A stretch of DNA of 64,000 bases from Diploptera punctata (taxonomy: Eukaryota; Arthropoda; Insecta; Blattodea; Blaberidae). The notes under the pieces were generated by a model that worked only from the letters and a program-made list of their open reading frames with translations, did no database searches and had not been told where the DNA came from. The DNA lies in assembly GCA_030220185.1 (NCBI GenBank), contig JASPKZ010007249.1, positions 1,860,001 to 1,924,000 on the forward strand. The letters run 5' to 3'. Within the stretch, counting starts at the first letter, position 1; each line of letters begins with the position of its first letter. Shown piece after piece: positions 20,275 to 31,395 of the stretch. Position numbers and translations under genes: made by a program.

Positions 20275-20612
20275 TCCTGGGGTGACAGGCCTAGAAGGCC
20301 CTTAGCCTACCAACCGGCTGCTGGCCTCACATTCACATGTGTCAATCACAGATGTAGATGATCATCCAGCCAGTGTAGGGGTGACATGTGGTTAGCATGT
20401 TGTGTCCCCCAGTCGTTATAGCTGGTTTTCTCAACCTGGAGCCGCTACTTATTGTAGCTACCCAAATGCCTCACGATGCTGGGTGGGCACCTGTCCCATA
20501 CTGGACAGAATACCATGAGAAAATTTCTTCCCCCATGGAGACTCGAACCAGCGCAAGTCTCGTAGCTCTGCACCATGGCTTCCTGCATTAACCACTCGGC
20601 TAAGGCGCGGGA
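20275..20612 (-). repeat. SINE-D, tRNA-derived, near complete
   Basis: Minus orientation: the tRNA-like head near 20530-20612 (CCGAGTGGTTAATGCAGGAA reading minus) and the body with GGTTGAGAAAACCAGCTATA to the GGCCTGTCACCCC end. Full counterpart of 63395-63737. Confidence 0.8.
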
Positions 20613-20660
20613 CCCGTAATATCTACTTCATCAAAAAAGAATAAAGAATAGTCAAAATAT

Positions 20661-20973
20661 AAAGTAAAAGTAAAGTGATCCCACGACAGGCCTCAGGAGG
20701 CCCTTGGGGTAGTAGGAGGTTAAGGCTCTCACTTTTTTCTAGACAATCGGCACTTGATGTCAGCCGGGTGGTCAGCCCTGCGTGACGGCCGCCTTTACCC
20801 CCAGAACAAGCGTCTGGTACTCATTTCTGTTTGAGGCTGAGTCAACCCCAGGGCCATAGTGCCGCCAGAAAGTTTTGGGTCAATTTAAAAATCCTGACCC
20901 CACCGGGACTTGAACCCGCACAGTACCTGGCTTGTAGCGCAGTACCTTAACCACTACGCTACGGCGTGTCCCC
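20661..20973 (-). repeat. SINE-C, tRNA-derived
   Basis: Inverted copy of 5970-6272. The right end (CCACTACGCTACGGCGTG reading plus) is the head, the left end AAAGTAAAGTGATCCCAC is the 3' terminus. Confidence 0.85.
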
Positions 20974-21266
20974 TTGTCAAAATATACAAATGAATTTTAA
21001 TCGCTCTTGGCAAAAAGGTCTTCAATCTGTGATATTTAAATTTGGGGAAAAAAAAAATTAAATAAATAAAAAAAGACTTATGAGTTTCATTGTTTCTCCA
21101 AACTTGACAAGAAAAATAATGGCTATTTACTGATTTAACACAAATTTCTTCTGTAGTGTGTGTCAATAAAACAATTACTAATAACCAAAAATAATTAGTT
21201 TTTAAGCTGGACTGCCTTTTTGCATGGAGCTAGTTTAGCCAACAAAATTTATCCAAATTATATTTG

Positions 21267-21430
21267 AAAAGAAAAATATACGCGTAGACTGGGGTTTGAA
21301 CCAAGGACTTTTGACTTTCTATGTCAATGCTCTTCCATCTGAGCCACCTAGAAGATAGAAGAGCATTGACATAGAAAGTCAAAGGTCCTGGGTTCAAACC
21401 CTAGTCTAGGCGTATATTTTTCTTTTCAAA
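21267..21430. repeat. tRNA-like TIR unit, truncated mirror pair
   Basis: TGAAAAGAAAAATATACGCG at the left and CGTATATTTTTCTTTTCA at the right enclose two facing half-units meeting near 21350 (CACCTAGAAGATAGAAGAGC). Both keep the box B-like part only. It is the same architecture as 13107-13349 with a deleted centre. Confidence 0.65.
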
Positions 21431-21539
21431 TATAATTTGTCCATCATTAAGATGTTTAAAAACAAATATTATTAGCAAAATTTATCCATTTTGGCTAGCA
21501 AAAATTACACATAACTAACCAAATCAGACCAGACAAACA

Positions 21540-21905
21540 GTAAAATTATTAAAAATCATCGGAGAACATATTGTTTAAATAACTCACCTCATAGGATTCA
21601 TGCTTCCATGAAATCGCGATTTCAAACATAATCATGTTCATCGTCAGCCATAACTCCGACTGTTGAAATTCTTCGGCCGTCAACTATTCTATTGTCGCCA
21701 TCTTCAGTGCTGCTATCTATGGTTGAATTTATGAACTTCGAAATCAATGTAATTTCGTTAGGGATATCAAAATTCATTGATCTATTTTTGTTTTTCTGAA
21801 TGTATATTTTTTCCCAAACTGTCAATTCCAAAGGTTTCTCTACTTGTTTTAAAAGTTTAGCTTCTCTTCCAATTTTATGATGTTCTAATAAACTATGTGC
21901 ATTAA
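21540..21905 (-). mobile_element. PLE-C 3' fragment
   Basis: Minus frame from 21831: MELTVWEKIYIQKNKNRSMN, then FDIPNEITLISKFINSTID, the conserved PLE tail, preceded by a GIY-YIG C-terminal remnant to 21905. It abuts a different PLE at 21930. Confidence 0.75.
21607..21652 (-). ncRNA. hammerhead-ribozyme candidate (PLE-C), well formed
   Basis: Minus strand: stem I TATGG, CTGACGA (21647-21641), T, stem II GAACAT/ATGTTT with a GATT loop, GAAA (21623-21620), stem III ATC/GAT over GC, ATT triplet (21614-21612), then TCATG pairing with TATGG (with G-U pairs). All three stems and all core bases are present; cleavage after AUU is permitted by NUH but less usual than GUC. Confidence 0.7.
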
Positions 21906-21929
21906 AATATAGTAAAATTTATTATATTG

Positions 21930-22811
21930 ACTTAGACTTTCACGGCCGGAGTTACTATGATGATCTTGCAGAAGATTTCCGGGCTGTTGGCCGTGGTCTT
22001 GAGGCTTGTAGTTCCTCAAAGTTTCGCCAGAGACTGCGCCCGGCATCCTCAAGGGTTGTCTTGAGACTGGAAATTTTGTCGACTACCTGCTCTATTTATA
22101 CATGTAGCTGCGACGTGTTCTCTGCGTGGTCAGTTACTTCGTAAATTGTATCTGCCTTCTGGTTGGTTAGCATTAGGGTCTTCCATTGCACCAATGAGGT
22201 TGCTATCTGATGTTCTAGTAGATTGTTCTCGTAGGGGTTTACATCTGGCTTTTGTTAAGACTGGTATCCATGCTTTGTTGACTTTTAATGATTCTTCTTT
22301 TCTATTGTAACTGTTTTGATGTTTGAATATTTCAATGGCTTCTCGTTGTAGATGGGCAAAATAGTGTGTGCAGTTAGATAATATATCTGTGTTGTTGTAT
22401 TGTACTGTATGGCCTTCAAGTAGAGAGTGTTCTGCTACTGCCGACTTTTCCGCTTGTTTAAGATGGCTGTATCTTTCGTGTTCTTTAAGTCTGGTTGTGA
22501 TGCTACGTTTAGTGGTGCCTATATACACTTGGCCGCAACTGCACGGGATCCTGTTTATGCCTGCTGATTGATGAGGATGAAGTTGATCCTTAATAGGTCT
22601 GAGGAGGTTTTTGATTTTCCTGGTAGGCCTATATACTGTTTTTATGTCTTCTTTCTTTAGCAGTTTTTCAATTCGGTCAGTTACATTCTTGATGAAAGGT
22701 AAGAATGCCCTGGTTGACGTTTTTTCTTCTGATTCTTTGTTGTTGTATCGTCTGGGATGGTTTGCTCTGTTGATTTCTTTCTTGGTGTATCCATTGGCTG
22801 CAAATACTGTA
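21930..22811 (-). mobile_element. PLE-G, minus arm: RT C-terminal linker plus GIY-YIG
   Basis: Continuous minus frame from about 22805 to 22130 reads NGYTKKEINRANHPRRYNN, AFLPFIKNVTDRIEKLLKK, NLLRPIKD, then GINRIPCSCGQVYIGTTKR, KSAVAEHSLLEGHTV and a C-terminus ending GRYNLRSN. This is the linker and GIY-YIG region of a PLE quite unlike sub-families A-F. Its 3' end (22020-22052) has TTGAGGA, stem II GCCGG/CTGGC and GAAAC, but its triplet region is mutated. Confidence 0.85.
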
Positions 22812-23180
22812 CATCAAAACAGTTACAATAGAAAAGAAGAATCATTAAAAGTCAACAAAGCATGGATACCAGTCTTAACAAAAGCCAGATGTAAACCCCT
22901 ACGAGAACAATCTACTAGAACATCAGATAGCAACCTCATTGGTGCAATGGAAGACCCTAATGCTAACCAACCAGAAGGCAGATACAATTTACGAAGTAAC
23001 TGACCGCGCAGAGAACACGTCGCGGCTACATGTATAAATAGAGCAGGTAGTCGACAAAATTGCCAGTCTCAAGACAACCCTTGAGGATGCCGGACGCAGT
23101 CTCTGGCAAAACGTTGGGGAACTACAAGCCTCAAGACTACGGCCAACAGCCCGGAAATCTTCTGCAAGATCATCATAGTA
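22812..23180 (+). mobile_element. PLE-G, plus arm (snap-back)
   Basis: Plus-strand duplicate of the last 60 codons (HQNSYNRKEESLKVNKAWIP to RSN at 23003) and 3' end, joined head to head with the minus arm at about 22811. Core: TTGAGGA (23081-23087) and CAAAAC in place of GAAAC. The arms are almost identical, so the inversion is recent. Confidence 0.85.
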
Positions 23181-23447
23181 AAATTATTGTGTTGTTTTTC
23201 CCATACAAAGGCTGTTCTAAACAAGATGTGCTTCAATTTAGGATTAAATTCCTTTCTTCTATGAACTTATGAAACAGGCATCAGTTTCTTGTTTAATGAG
23301 CAATTGGACTGAAAATCTTTATGAGGGATCAATGCAGCAGCCCACGATGATATGATGTACATTATTTCAATTTTGAGAATTTTGTGACTGAAGACTTTTA
23401 TGCATGGGATGATTAATTTACTTTCTGGTGTTTTATATAATATGTAT

Positions 23448-23564
23448 AAGAGAAAAATTTGCATTTAGATTGGAGTGTTCAGGTAGCTCAGTTGGTAGAG
23501 CATTGGCATCGAAAACCAAAGGTCCTGGGCTCAAACCCTAGTCTGAGCGTATAATTTTTCTCTT
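23448..23564 (+). repeat. tRNA-like TIR unit (117 bp)
   Basis: AAGAGAAAAATTTGCATTTAG to TAATTTTTCTCTT, plus-oriented, with GTAGCTCAGTTGGTAGAGCA as box A. Two bases shorter than the common 119-bp length. It lies 40 bp upstream of MAP3K4 exon 4. Confidence 0.75.
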
Positions 23565-23604
23565 CAAATATTATTCATAAAATGTATTTTTGTATTTTTT
23601 TTAG

Positions 23605-23718
23605 CCATATTGCAAGCAGTATGCTGGCATCGATTGGAGAGCAGCTTCTTGCCAGAGCTAAGCAACTGAAAGCCAATATGTGCAATGGTGACATCTCAGA
23701 TGATGAATCATCTCCTAA
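23605..23718 (+). CDS. Map3k4: MAP3K4-type kinase, exon 4
   Basis: TTTTTTTAG|C...CCTAA|GTAAGA; 114 bp, enters in phase 2 and leaves in phase 2. Encodes HIASSMLASIGEQLLARAKQ and ISDDESSPK. Matches the DIAGMLLKSTG part of human MAP3K4, including the acidic serine-rich break that follows. A tRNA-like repeat sits just upstream of the branch-point region. Confidence 0.9.
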
Positions 23719-23899
23719 GTAAGATACTTATTTTTATAAACACTGTATGTGAAAGTTCTAGCGAAACTTCCATGAAAATACAAAAAAAAAATGTAATCAC
23801 ATAAAAATCTTTTCATTGATTATAGGCTTTTACTTGGTATAAAAAACATAAATTACATTTCAGATATAATTAATATTCTCATGAAATAACACTATGAGG

Positions 23900-24810
23900 T
23901 TTTTAATAATCATTGAAGAACCCTCTTACTTTTGAACCAATTAACATTCAGCTAAATCTAGAAGAACCAGTTACAAAATCTGAAATTCCCACACTTGTAC
24001 TAAAACTCTAGCATTAGAAGCTGTGAATAAGAGATATCTACCAGAAGAATGGTTACATGTCTACACGGATGAATCTACTATTGATAACAATTCAGGATCA
24101 GGAATTACATGTGCATTATTTTCATTTTATCAACCAGCAGGATACCACACAACAAATTTTGATGCGGAAGTAATGGCTATTCATATTTCACTCCAACAAT
24201 TACTATATAGAATAAATAAATTTCAAAATGCTGTCATATCCTCTGATTCTAAGGCAGTAATATATGCAATAAATTCACACAAAATGAAGTCAATACAAAT
24301 TAAAGAGTGCTACAAAATGATTCAACAACTCCAAAATCTACAGAAAAGAATTAATTTGCAATGGATACCTGCACATTGTGGAATTGCTGGAAATGACACT
24401 GCTGATTTCCTTGCAAAAAAGGCTCCAATTTAATTCAGAATACTCCTAAAAGCTTACCTTTCACATCCATAAAAAGAATAATTAAAAACAAATATAAAAT
24501 TAAACAAAACCAAGACCTATGCAATAAAGCGAAAGACAAAAAATGGAATATTTTAGTAAAGAAGCCAGATATTATTCCAGAAATTCCACGTAAAACTACA
24601 ATAGCAAAATTTAGACTGCTTACAGAACATGACTATTTGGCCAAACATTTGTATAAAATAGGAATCTACATGAATCCAAATTTTCCTCTATGCAATAAAG
24701 ATGAAGAACATCTACAAACCTGTGAAGTATTACCTGTTGGATCCACCATAGAGAAATATTGGAAAGCAAGAACACTAATGGCTTCATTGCCAAGGTCTTG
24801 CATTTGAAAA
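23900..24810 (+). mobile_element. LINE 3' part: RNase H plus C-terminal zinc-knuckle-like region
   Basis: Plus frame 24023-24433 has an RNase H domain: YTDESTIDNNSGSGITCALF, NFDAEVMAI, SSDSKAVIYAI and WIPAHCGIAGNDTADFLAKK (the first D, E, second D and HCG-N-AD motifs of RNase HI). After frameshifts, FRLLTEHDYLAKHLYKIGI and FPLCNKDEEHLQTCEVLP (Cys/His cluster) end near 24806. Same family as 25945-28019 but older. Confidence 0.8.
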
Positions 24811-24829
24811 CAACATCATCATAATCATT

Positions 24830-25619
24830 AAAGAACTGGAAATTGACAACTCACCATATAATTTGTGGATTCTTGAGAACATGTTTCAGAAGTTCCGTTC
24901 TTATCTTCAGCTCTTATCCATCTGTTGAATTGGTGGTTGGCAATCTTGTATGTTGCTTCTTGCCTCTTTAGTTTGAACTGATGAACTTACAAATTAAATC
25001 CTTTTCCCTGGGAATTTCAAAATTTATAACTTTATTATTATATTTTTGGATATAGACCTTCTCCCAAACTGTGAATTCTTTGGATTTATCTGTTTTAATG
25101 ATTTTGCATTTACTTTGATTCTATGTCTCTCTGCAGCTACTGTAGATTTATCTATTTTCCCATTTTTATATTTCTAAGGTGTTCTTTCATTTTAGTATAC
25201 AAGTTTGACAAACAAAAAAAAATGCTCAGGTTGGGATTCGAACCCTGGAGGCGTAGAGTCAGAGATCTGGGATTTGAATCCCGGTCCGAGCGTCAATTTT
25301 TCTTTCTAATATAAAACTATGTCCAATTCCGGAAAATGTGAAAAAATATAACATCAAAACGAAAAGAAGTTTGAACATTAGAATGAAAGAACACCTTAGA
25401 AATGTAAAAAAATGGGGAAATAGATAAATCTGTAGTAGGTGGTCATGATTGGTCAGAAAAACATTGAATCATTTAAATCCAAAGAGTTTGGGAGAAGATC
25501 TACATCCAGAAATGTAGGAATAAAGTTATTAATTTTGAAGTTGGGGGGAAAAGTATTTGATTTGGAAGTTCATTGGTCAACTTACAAGATTGCCAACCAC
25601 CAATTCAACAGTTGGATAC
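24830..25619. mobile_element. PLE remnants, two opposed arms around a tRNA-like fragment
   Basis: Minus arm 24850-25205 contains the CTCCCAAACTGTGAATTCTT tail and a 3' end with ribozyme core. Plus arm about 25345-25610 holds the matching KEHLRN and WEKIYIQK-like text with frameshifts. A tRNA-like unit fragment (25205-25310) lies between them. Confidence 0.6.
24875..24914 (-). ncRNA. hammerhead-ribozyme candidate
   Basis: Minus strand: CTGAAGA (24910-24904), T, stem II AAGAA/TTCT-type, GAAA (24887-24884), C-AT-G, GTT (24880-24878). Core complete, stem II imperfect. Its mirror relative is at 29213-29246. Confidence 0.5.
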
Positions 25620-25944
25620 AACTACTTATTTTAGGAATTCTCACTATGAGGTATATTCATTAAGGTAGAATATTTTTATCACTCACCTCATATTGTTCTT
25701 CTTATTTGATTATAAACTAGTTTCGGAACATAGTTTCTGTTCCATCCTCAGTATCGTCACGACCGTTGTTCTGTCGTCTTGAAGAGCTGTCCTTCTCTCC
25801 TTCCATTGGCTTACTGAAAAACCTCGAAACCAGGTCATTCTCACCGGGAATTTCAAAGTTCATTAATTTCTTCTTTTCGCTCTTTTGAATGTAGATCTTT
25901 TCCCAAACAGTAAGTTCTTTAGGTGTTTCTATTTGTTTTAATAA
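25620..25944 (-). mobile_element. PLE-A 3' part, left of a nested LINE
   Basis: Starts with ACTTATTTTAGGAATTCTCAC and the CACTATGAGGTA box, then the same 3' end, ribozyme core and tail as 480-720. It stops at the target-site duplication ATTTGTTTTAATAA (25931-25944) and continues at 28020. Confidence 0.88.
25740..25780 (-). ncRNA. hammerhead-like core (PLE-A)
   Basis: Same layout as 498-548: minus-strand CTGAGGA near 25752-25746 and GAAA upstream of it on the plus map near 25722-25725. The cleavage region reads ATAAACTAG in the plus strand, so the GTC triplet is changed to GTT. Confidence 0.45.
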
Positions 25945-28019
25945 AATTGATTAAATTGGTATTTAGAAACCAATAATTTACTTTCACCCAATCAAGCTGG
26001 ATTTAGAGAATTACAATCAACAAATTGTACACCTAAGTCAAGCTATTAAAGACAGTTTCAACAGAAAAGAAGACACTCTGGCAATTTTCGTTGATTTCCA
26101 AGGAGCATATGACTCTATTTGGAGATATAAATTATTAGAAAAAATGCAGACTTTAGGCATTCAAGGGAATATGCCACTCTGGATCAGCAATTTTCTCATC
26201 CAACGGTTCATCGCTACAAAGTATAATAATCACCTCTCTAAATACCAACAAACACATCGAGGTTTACCACAGGGTTCTGTACTCAGTACCATTCTCTTCA
26301 ATATCTACATTAATGATCTACCTAAGCATATAGAAAAGCTCGAAACAAAAACCCTACTTTTTGCTGATGATGTTGTAATATGGGTCTCCAAACCGAAAAA
26401 CCAAAGTCAACAATTAATAACCATAGCCCAACAATCACTAATACAGTTAGAGAATTGGACATCCCAGAACTTAATGAAGATAAATATACAGAAAACAAAT
26501 TATCAACTATTACATTAAGAAAGAAACCACTACCCATCACTCTGAAATTGGAGGGTGAATTATTAACTCAAACACATGAAGCAAAATATTTAGGAATAAC
26601 TCTGGACACAAAATTAACATGGAAGAAAAACACATGGAGAATATATGTACAAAGATAGAAACAAGGTTACCATTATTAAAACGATTAGCAGGGAAAAAGT
26701 GGGGTTGCAACACACAAACCCTAAACACCTTCTACCAAATGTACATAAAACCTGTACTTCAATATTGTGAAGAAATCCTATAGTAACTACTAAAGTGGAA
26801 AAACTTAATAAATTGCAGAACCAAATCCTCCGTCTGATAACAGGAGCCGTTAAAACAACACCAATCACTGCCATGCAAATCTTAACAAATAACCCAAACA
26901 TAGCATTTGAAATTGAGAAAACAGCAGTCACACAGTATGAAAAATTTTTAAGGCTACCCCATAATAACTGGACCCAAAGAAAACCACAAGTATGTTTAAA
27001 ATCTCAGCAAAGCTTCCTAAGCATTGTACAAGAAATCAAACAGAAATTGCAACTTCCACATTCAAAAGAAAATATGCAGATGAGAAACAATCCTCTAGAA
27101 TTTTTGGAAATCGAATATAACCTTCATTTAACAGAAGACATCAAGAAATCTGAAACTCCTCCATATATTTTAAAACAAATGTCACTGGAAATAATAAATC
27201 TAAGATACCCAGCTCCTGAATGGATACATATTTTTACAGATGGCTCCAGCCTACCAAATGACGGTGGCACTGGTGCTGGTGCAGTATGTCCACTTTTTTC
27301 CTTTTATCGTAAACTAAACACAAATTCAACAAACTTTGATGGCGAAATTCTAGCAATTTTCTTAAGTTTACAAAATCTTTTATATCACATCCAAAAATTT
27401 ACAAAAGTTGTAATTCTATGTGACTCCAAAGCAGCCATTCTTGCTATAACACGAGACACAACACCCAAAAGCATCAAAATTATCGAATGTCACAAAATGA
27501 TAAAACAGTTATCCCGTCTACAAAAAAAAGTTGTACTTCAATGGATTCCGGCCCATTGTGGAGTGACAGGCAATGAAATAGCCGATTTTCTAGCCAAGAA
27601 GGGTAGCAAAATTGTTTCAAACCCAACTTCTGCTCCAGTTTTCCTTTCACTCTATCAAAAGAATTATCTCAAATAAATACATCAATAAACTTAGAGAAGA
27701 ATACACCACCAAAACATCTGGAAAGGAATGGGAAAATCTACAAGCTTATGACATTACTACATTACAAAGAAAATCCGCAGTAGCAACATTCAGACTGCTA
27801 ACGGGACATGACTGCTTGAATAAACACCTACACAGAATTGGCATAACAGATTCACCTAAATGCCCTTTTTGCAATTTAAATGAAGATATGGAAAGAAACC
27901 ATCTCCTCCGTTGTCCAGCTTTTGTAGAAGAGACCAGCCTTTCTGCTAAATATTGGAGTGCAAGAGAGCGAATGATTTCATTATCAAGTGCTCGACATTA
28001 GATACCAACCAACCAACCA
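25945..28019 (+). mobile_element. LINE with RT, RNase H and zinc-knuckle region, 5'-truncated
   Basis: Starts inside the RT (NNLLSPNQAGFRELQSTN-like, frameshifted), then IFVDFQGAYDSI-like motif A, HRGLPQGSVLSTILFNIYIN motif B, LLFADDVVIW (FADD catalytic motif, about 26356-26385), a connection region, RNase H at 27230-27600 (IFTDGSSLPNDGGTGAGAV, ILCDSKAAILAI, WIPAHCGVTGNEIADFLAKK), then GHDCLNKHLHRIGI and a CPFC..H..RC cluster ending at 28001. The 3' tail is (CCAA)n. RNase H after RT points to the I or Jockey-type LINE groups. It is flanked by a 14-bp target-site duplication. Confidence 0.88.
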
Positions 28020-29210
28020 ATTTGTTTTAATAATTTAGCTTCTTTCTCGATAAGATGTTTTTCAGACCATGCATGGGCAGCCACTGCAGATTTTTCTACT
28101 TCCCCTTTCTTGACATTCCTGAGATGTTCTTTCACTCTAGTTTTCAAATTTCTTTTAGTTTTTCCTATGTAGAATTTCTCACATTCTTCACATTTAATTT
28201 GATAAATCCCTGATTTGTTTTCTTCTTTAATTTTCTCATTCTTATTAGGTCTAATCAGTCTACTGATGCTGTAGTCATTTTTGGGTGCTAACCTTATGTT
28301 GAAATCTTTAAAAATTTTTTGAAACTTGTGGTGTTTTAATGGATGATATGTGAATTTTCTAAATTTTACATTATCTTCTTTTACTTTTAGAAGAGTGCTT
28401 TGATTAATAAATTTTTGTCTTTTGAACTTGTTTATTTTTTTGAGTATCATTTTTATTGCAAAACCATTTTTCGTGGCTACGTTGATTATGTGTTCTTTTT
28501 CTTTTTCATAATTTTCTTTGTTCATTGGTATGTTCACTAATCTATGTGTCAAACTATTGAAAACTGCTTCTTTGTGAGCTATGTGATTGAAACCTAAAGC
28601 TTTTATGTAGTTATCTATATGTGTCTTCTTTCTGTAAATTCCAAATTCTATCTTATTTTCTTCGTTCCTTTTTAAGTTGAGATCTAAAAATGGTATTTCT
28701 CCATTGATTTCCTTTTCCATAGTGAACTTTATAGTTTGACTTTGAATGTTCAATAATTTTAATGCATCATCTATCTGTTTATGATTAACTATTGCAATTA
28801 TGTCATCCACATATCTGCACCAGAACTTGAAAATTAAACGATGTCCATTAATTATCTTGTGTTCAAAATTCCTCATGAATAGATTAGCTAAGAACGGAGA
28901 TAAAGGGTTTCCCATCGAAAGTCCTGAATTTTGTTTATAAAATCTTCCATTGTAGGTGAAAAACATATTATCGATACATAATTTCGTTAAAGTTTTATAT
29001 TCGACTATCTTTACTTTTTCAATTTTATTATTTTTCATCCAAATCTCTAAAATTTCCATAGTTTGGTCTTTTGGAATGCTTGGAAATAAGGAAACAACAT
29101 CAAATGAAACTAATCTGTCTGAAGATTGTAGTTGTATGTTTTCTAGTTTGTCTACCAATTCATAAGAGTTTTCTATTGCAGAGTTTTCAAATCCATTCAT
29201 TTTATTAAAT
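28020..29210 (-). mobile_element. PLE-A RT to GIY-YIG, right of the nested LINE
   Basis: Open minus frame of 400 codons from 29200: SFDVVSLFPSIPKDQTMEI, GLSMGNPLSPFLANLF, RYVDDIIAI (28825-28800 region), FLDLNLKRNEENKIEFGIYR, LRLAPKN-type linker, GIYQIKCEECEKFYIGKTKR, AAHAWSEKHLIEKEAKLLKQ. It is the best preserved PLE reading frame in the window; it lacks the RT N-terminus and is cut by the LINE after LKQI. PLE RT is related to telomerase, and the GIY-YIG nuclease nicks target DNA. Confidence 0.92.
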
Positions 29211-29280
29211 TGCTGAAGATAAAAGGGAACCCTTCTGAAACATGTTCACAAGAATCTACAAATTATGAGGTGAAGTGTCA
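29211..29280 (+). ncRNA. hammerhead-ribozyme candidate and PLE 3' end
   Basis: CTGAAGA (29213-29219), T, stem II AAGG/CCTT, GAAA (29237-29240), C-AT-G, GTT (29244-29246), then the PLE end ATTATGAGGTGAAG. It is joined directly to the truncated 5' end of the minus-strand PLE-A, so a different sub-family's 3' end serves as its mirror arm. Confidence 0.5.
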
Positions 29281-29489
29281 ATTTCTGATTCTTTAATGAT
29301 TACATTTCAATTGTAAAATTTAATTGGAAATAGTACATTCATCAAGGTCTAGCAAATTGTAAGATGTATTTTATTCATTATGGCATTCTTTTCATTTAAG
29401 TAGCTTTTAGCATTAGGTAGGTAATTTATCTGAAAATATGTTGAGTAAGGCAGTCATGGGCAGTTTCCATTCTAAACATAGCTGTTACA

Positions 29490-30120
29490 TATGGTAAAAT
29501 TAAATGTTTCTTACCTCTCCTCATATAAATCTTATAAAAGAAACGGAAAAAATAAAATTCAAGAAATTCACTTACCATCCATTGAAACACTATAAATTTA
29601 AAAAAATTTTCAAAAAGTTTAATATAAGATTAGCACCAAAGAATGAATACAGCCTTAGGATAATTAAAACCAATAAAAATTAAAGAATTGAAAATGAAAA
29701 CAAATCAGGAATTTATCAGATCAAATGCAGGGATTGTGACAAAATTTATATTGGAAAAACGAAAAGAAATTTGAAAACAAGGGCGAAATAACATCTTAGA
29801 AACATCAAAAATGGAGAAGTGGAAAAGTCAGCAGTAGCTGCTCATGCTTGGTCCGAAAAACATTTAATTGAATCAAAAGCCAGTCTAATTAAACAAATAG
29901 ACAAACAAAGGCAAAATTATGAACTTTGAAATTTCCGCAAATATTGACCTGATCCAGAGATTCATTGGTCCACCAACAGAGGGAAGAAAGTTCTGAGGAT
30001 GAGACAGTTATAGTCTTGAAGTCGCGATCAACTTAAAAGATTTATATGAGGAGAGGTAAGACACATTTAATTTCACCACAAATTAAACCTCATAGTGATT
30101 AATTCCTATAAAAGTTAAAT
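29490..30120 (+). mobile_element. PLE-D, plus copy: linker, GIY-YIG and 3' end
   Basis: Starts with an inverted terminal fragment (CTTACCTCTCCTCATATAAA, 29510), then TYHPLKHYKFKKIFKKFN, GIYQIKCRDCDKIYIGKTKR, VEKSAVAAHAWSEKHLI, and a shortened tail with a deletion of the WEKIYIQK part. Core CTGAGGA (29994-30000), stem II GAGAC/GTCTT, GAAG instead of GAAA. It ends CCTCATAGTGATTAATTCC near 30087. Confidence 0.75.
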
Positions 30121-30339
30121 AGCTGTTACAGTTTTTCTTGGCATATTTTAAAGTTACTCTGTCCTTATATTCTGGTAGGAATGGATAAAATAACTTTGGA
30201 ATAGTTTAGATCCTGACTACTAGAGATATGGTGTATAGCAGCGCACATAGAGGATATAATGGTTCAGATCAATTACTTTAATACATTTTGAGTTGACAAT
30301 CACATTTGATAAATAAGGTGAATCTGGAATCATCTTACC

Positions 30340-30990
30340 TCATAAATTATTGTGTTGTACAGTAAAACTTGTTCAAAGCGGAATTGTATGGGACCATTTT
30401 TTTTTCTCCACATTATAGAGAATTGCACATTATAAAAAAGCAAAAAAAAAATATTAACCAATCTTAGCTTATAGAGTACCATATACATCTTGGATTAATT
30501 GTAGTTCCGCTGCCATTGAAAAGTGAATTATAGTATGTACGAGCAGTTTTGACAATAACACGCCAAAAAAAAAAGTTTCTTTTGTCAGCGTTAAAAATGT
30601 CTCTTAGGCGCATATCCTGAAATTAAAGTATACAGTTTCGGTTTCCACTAACTAATTACACTTTCGTCCACATCCTTTGATTCCCCACAAATTTCATCCC
30701 ATACTATATTGTGTTGTCTTTTAAAACTGTACAGCTAACCTGAAGATGCCTTGAAATTATTCTCTAGGGATATAGAAACAACTAGAACTTGACTTTGGAG
30801 CATTGGTCCGGAAATTTTGAGATTTTTTGATTGTGCACTTGTAAAACACTCCCATACTACTTCGTTGATTTCATTTATTTATTTTTTTGCTTTCCTCTTC
30901 ATTTGATCATTTCCTTGCATCCATTCATTAATTATTTTTCTTTGTGTTTTAAATCTCATAAACTATTATTATGCTTTCAAGTCTTATATG
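30340..30990. other. no gene seen; AT-rich intron sequence
   Basis: No exon-like ORF, tRNA-like unit or PLE box is visible in this part of the long intron between MAP3K4 exons 4 and 5. Confidence 0.5.
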
Positions 30991-31070
30991 AGAATTTCCC
31001 ATGAGGGAAAATTTTCTATAGGATCGTAACAGGCCTTGGCCTAATACTTGAAAGGAAGAAGAAGAAGAAG
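30990..31070 (+). mobile_element. LINE 3' tail fragment
   Basis: GAGGGAAAATTTTCTATAGG, ATCGTAACAGGCCTTGGCC and an (AAG)n tail. The same text ends the insert at 34874-35012 and, inverted, 35730-35800, so it is the 3' terminus of one LINE family. Confidence 0.65.
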
Positions 31071-31114
31071 AAACTTGGGTCTTTCCACATTTAAATTTAG
31101 TCATTACTTCATGT

Positions 31115-31395
31115 GAATTAAATTAATCGTGGTTATTTCTTACCTCATACTTCTATATTTCTTTAAATACAGCACTGCAGTATCGGCAACTTCTTGTCAC
31201 CATCGTCAGCTGTTTTCACGATTGTCAATTTTAAAAATTGTGAAAACAGCTGACGATGGTGACAAGAAGTTGCCGATACTGCAGTGCTGTATTTAAAGAA
31301 ATATAGAAGTATGAGGTAAGAAATAATCATGATTAATTTAATTCTTATGAATTGAACCTCATAATGTTAAAAATTCCCAAATTTAATATATAAAT
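31115..31395. mobile_element. PLE-E perfect palindrome
   Basis: Arms run from TTACCTCATACTTCTATAT to its inverse with the centre at about 31236 (CAATTTTAAAAATTG). The palindrome spans over 200 bp with almost no mismatch. Each arm carries a hammerhead-like core with the same two changes (GATA for GAAA; G at the cleavage position). Ends in CCTCATAATGTTAAAAATTC. Confidence 0.75.

Noticed and set aside
22611..23003. 130-codon plus-strand ORF as a gene
   Set aside because: It is a chimera formed across the PLE-G inversion point at 22811: antisense of the linker followed by the sense C-terminus.
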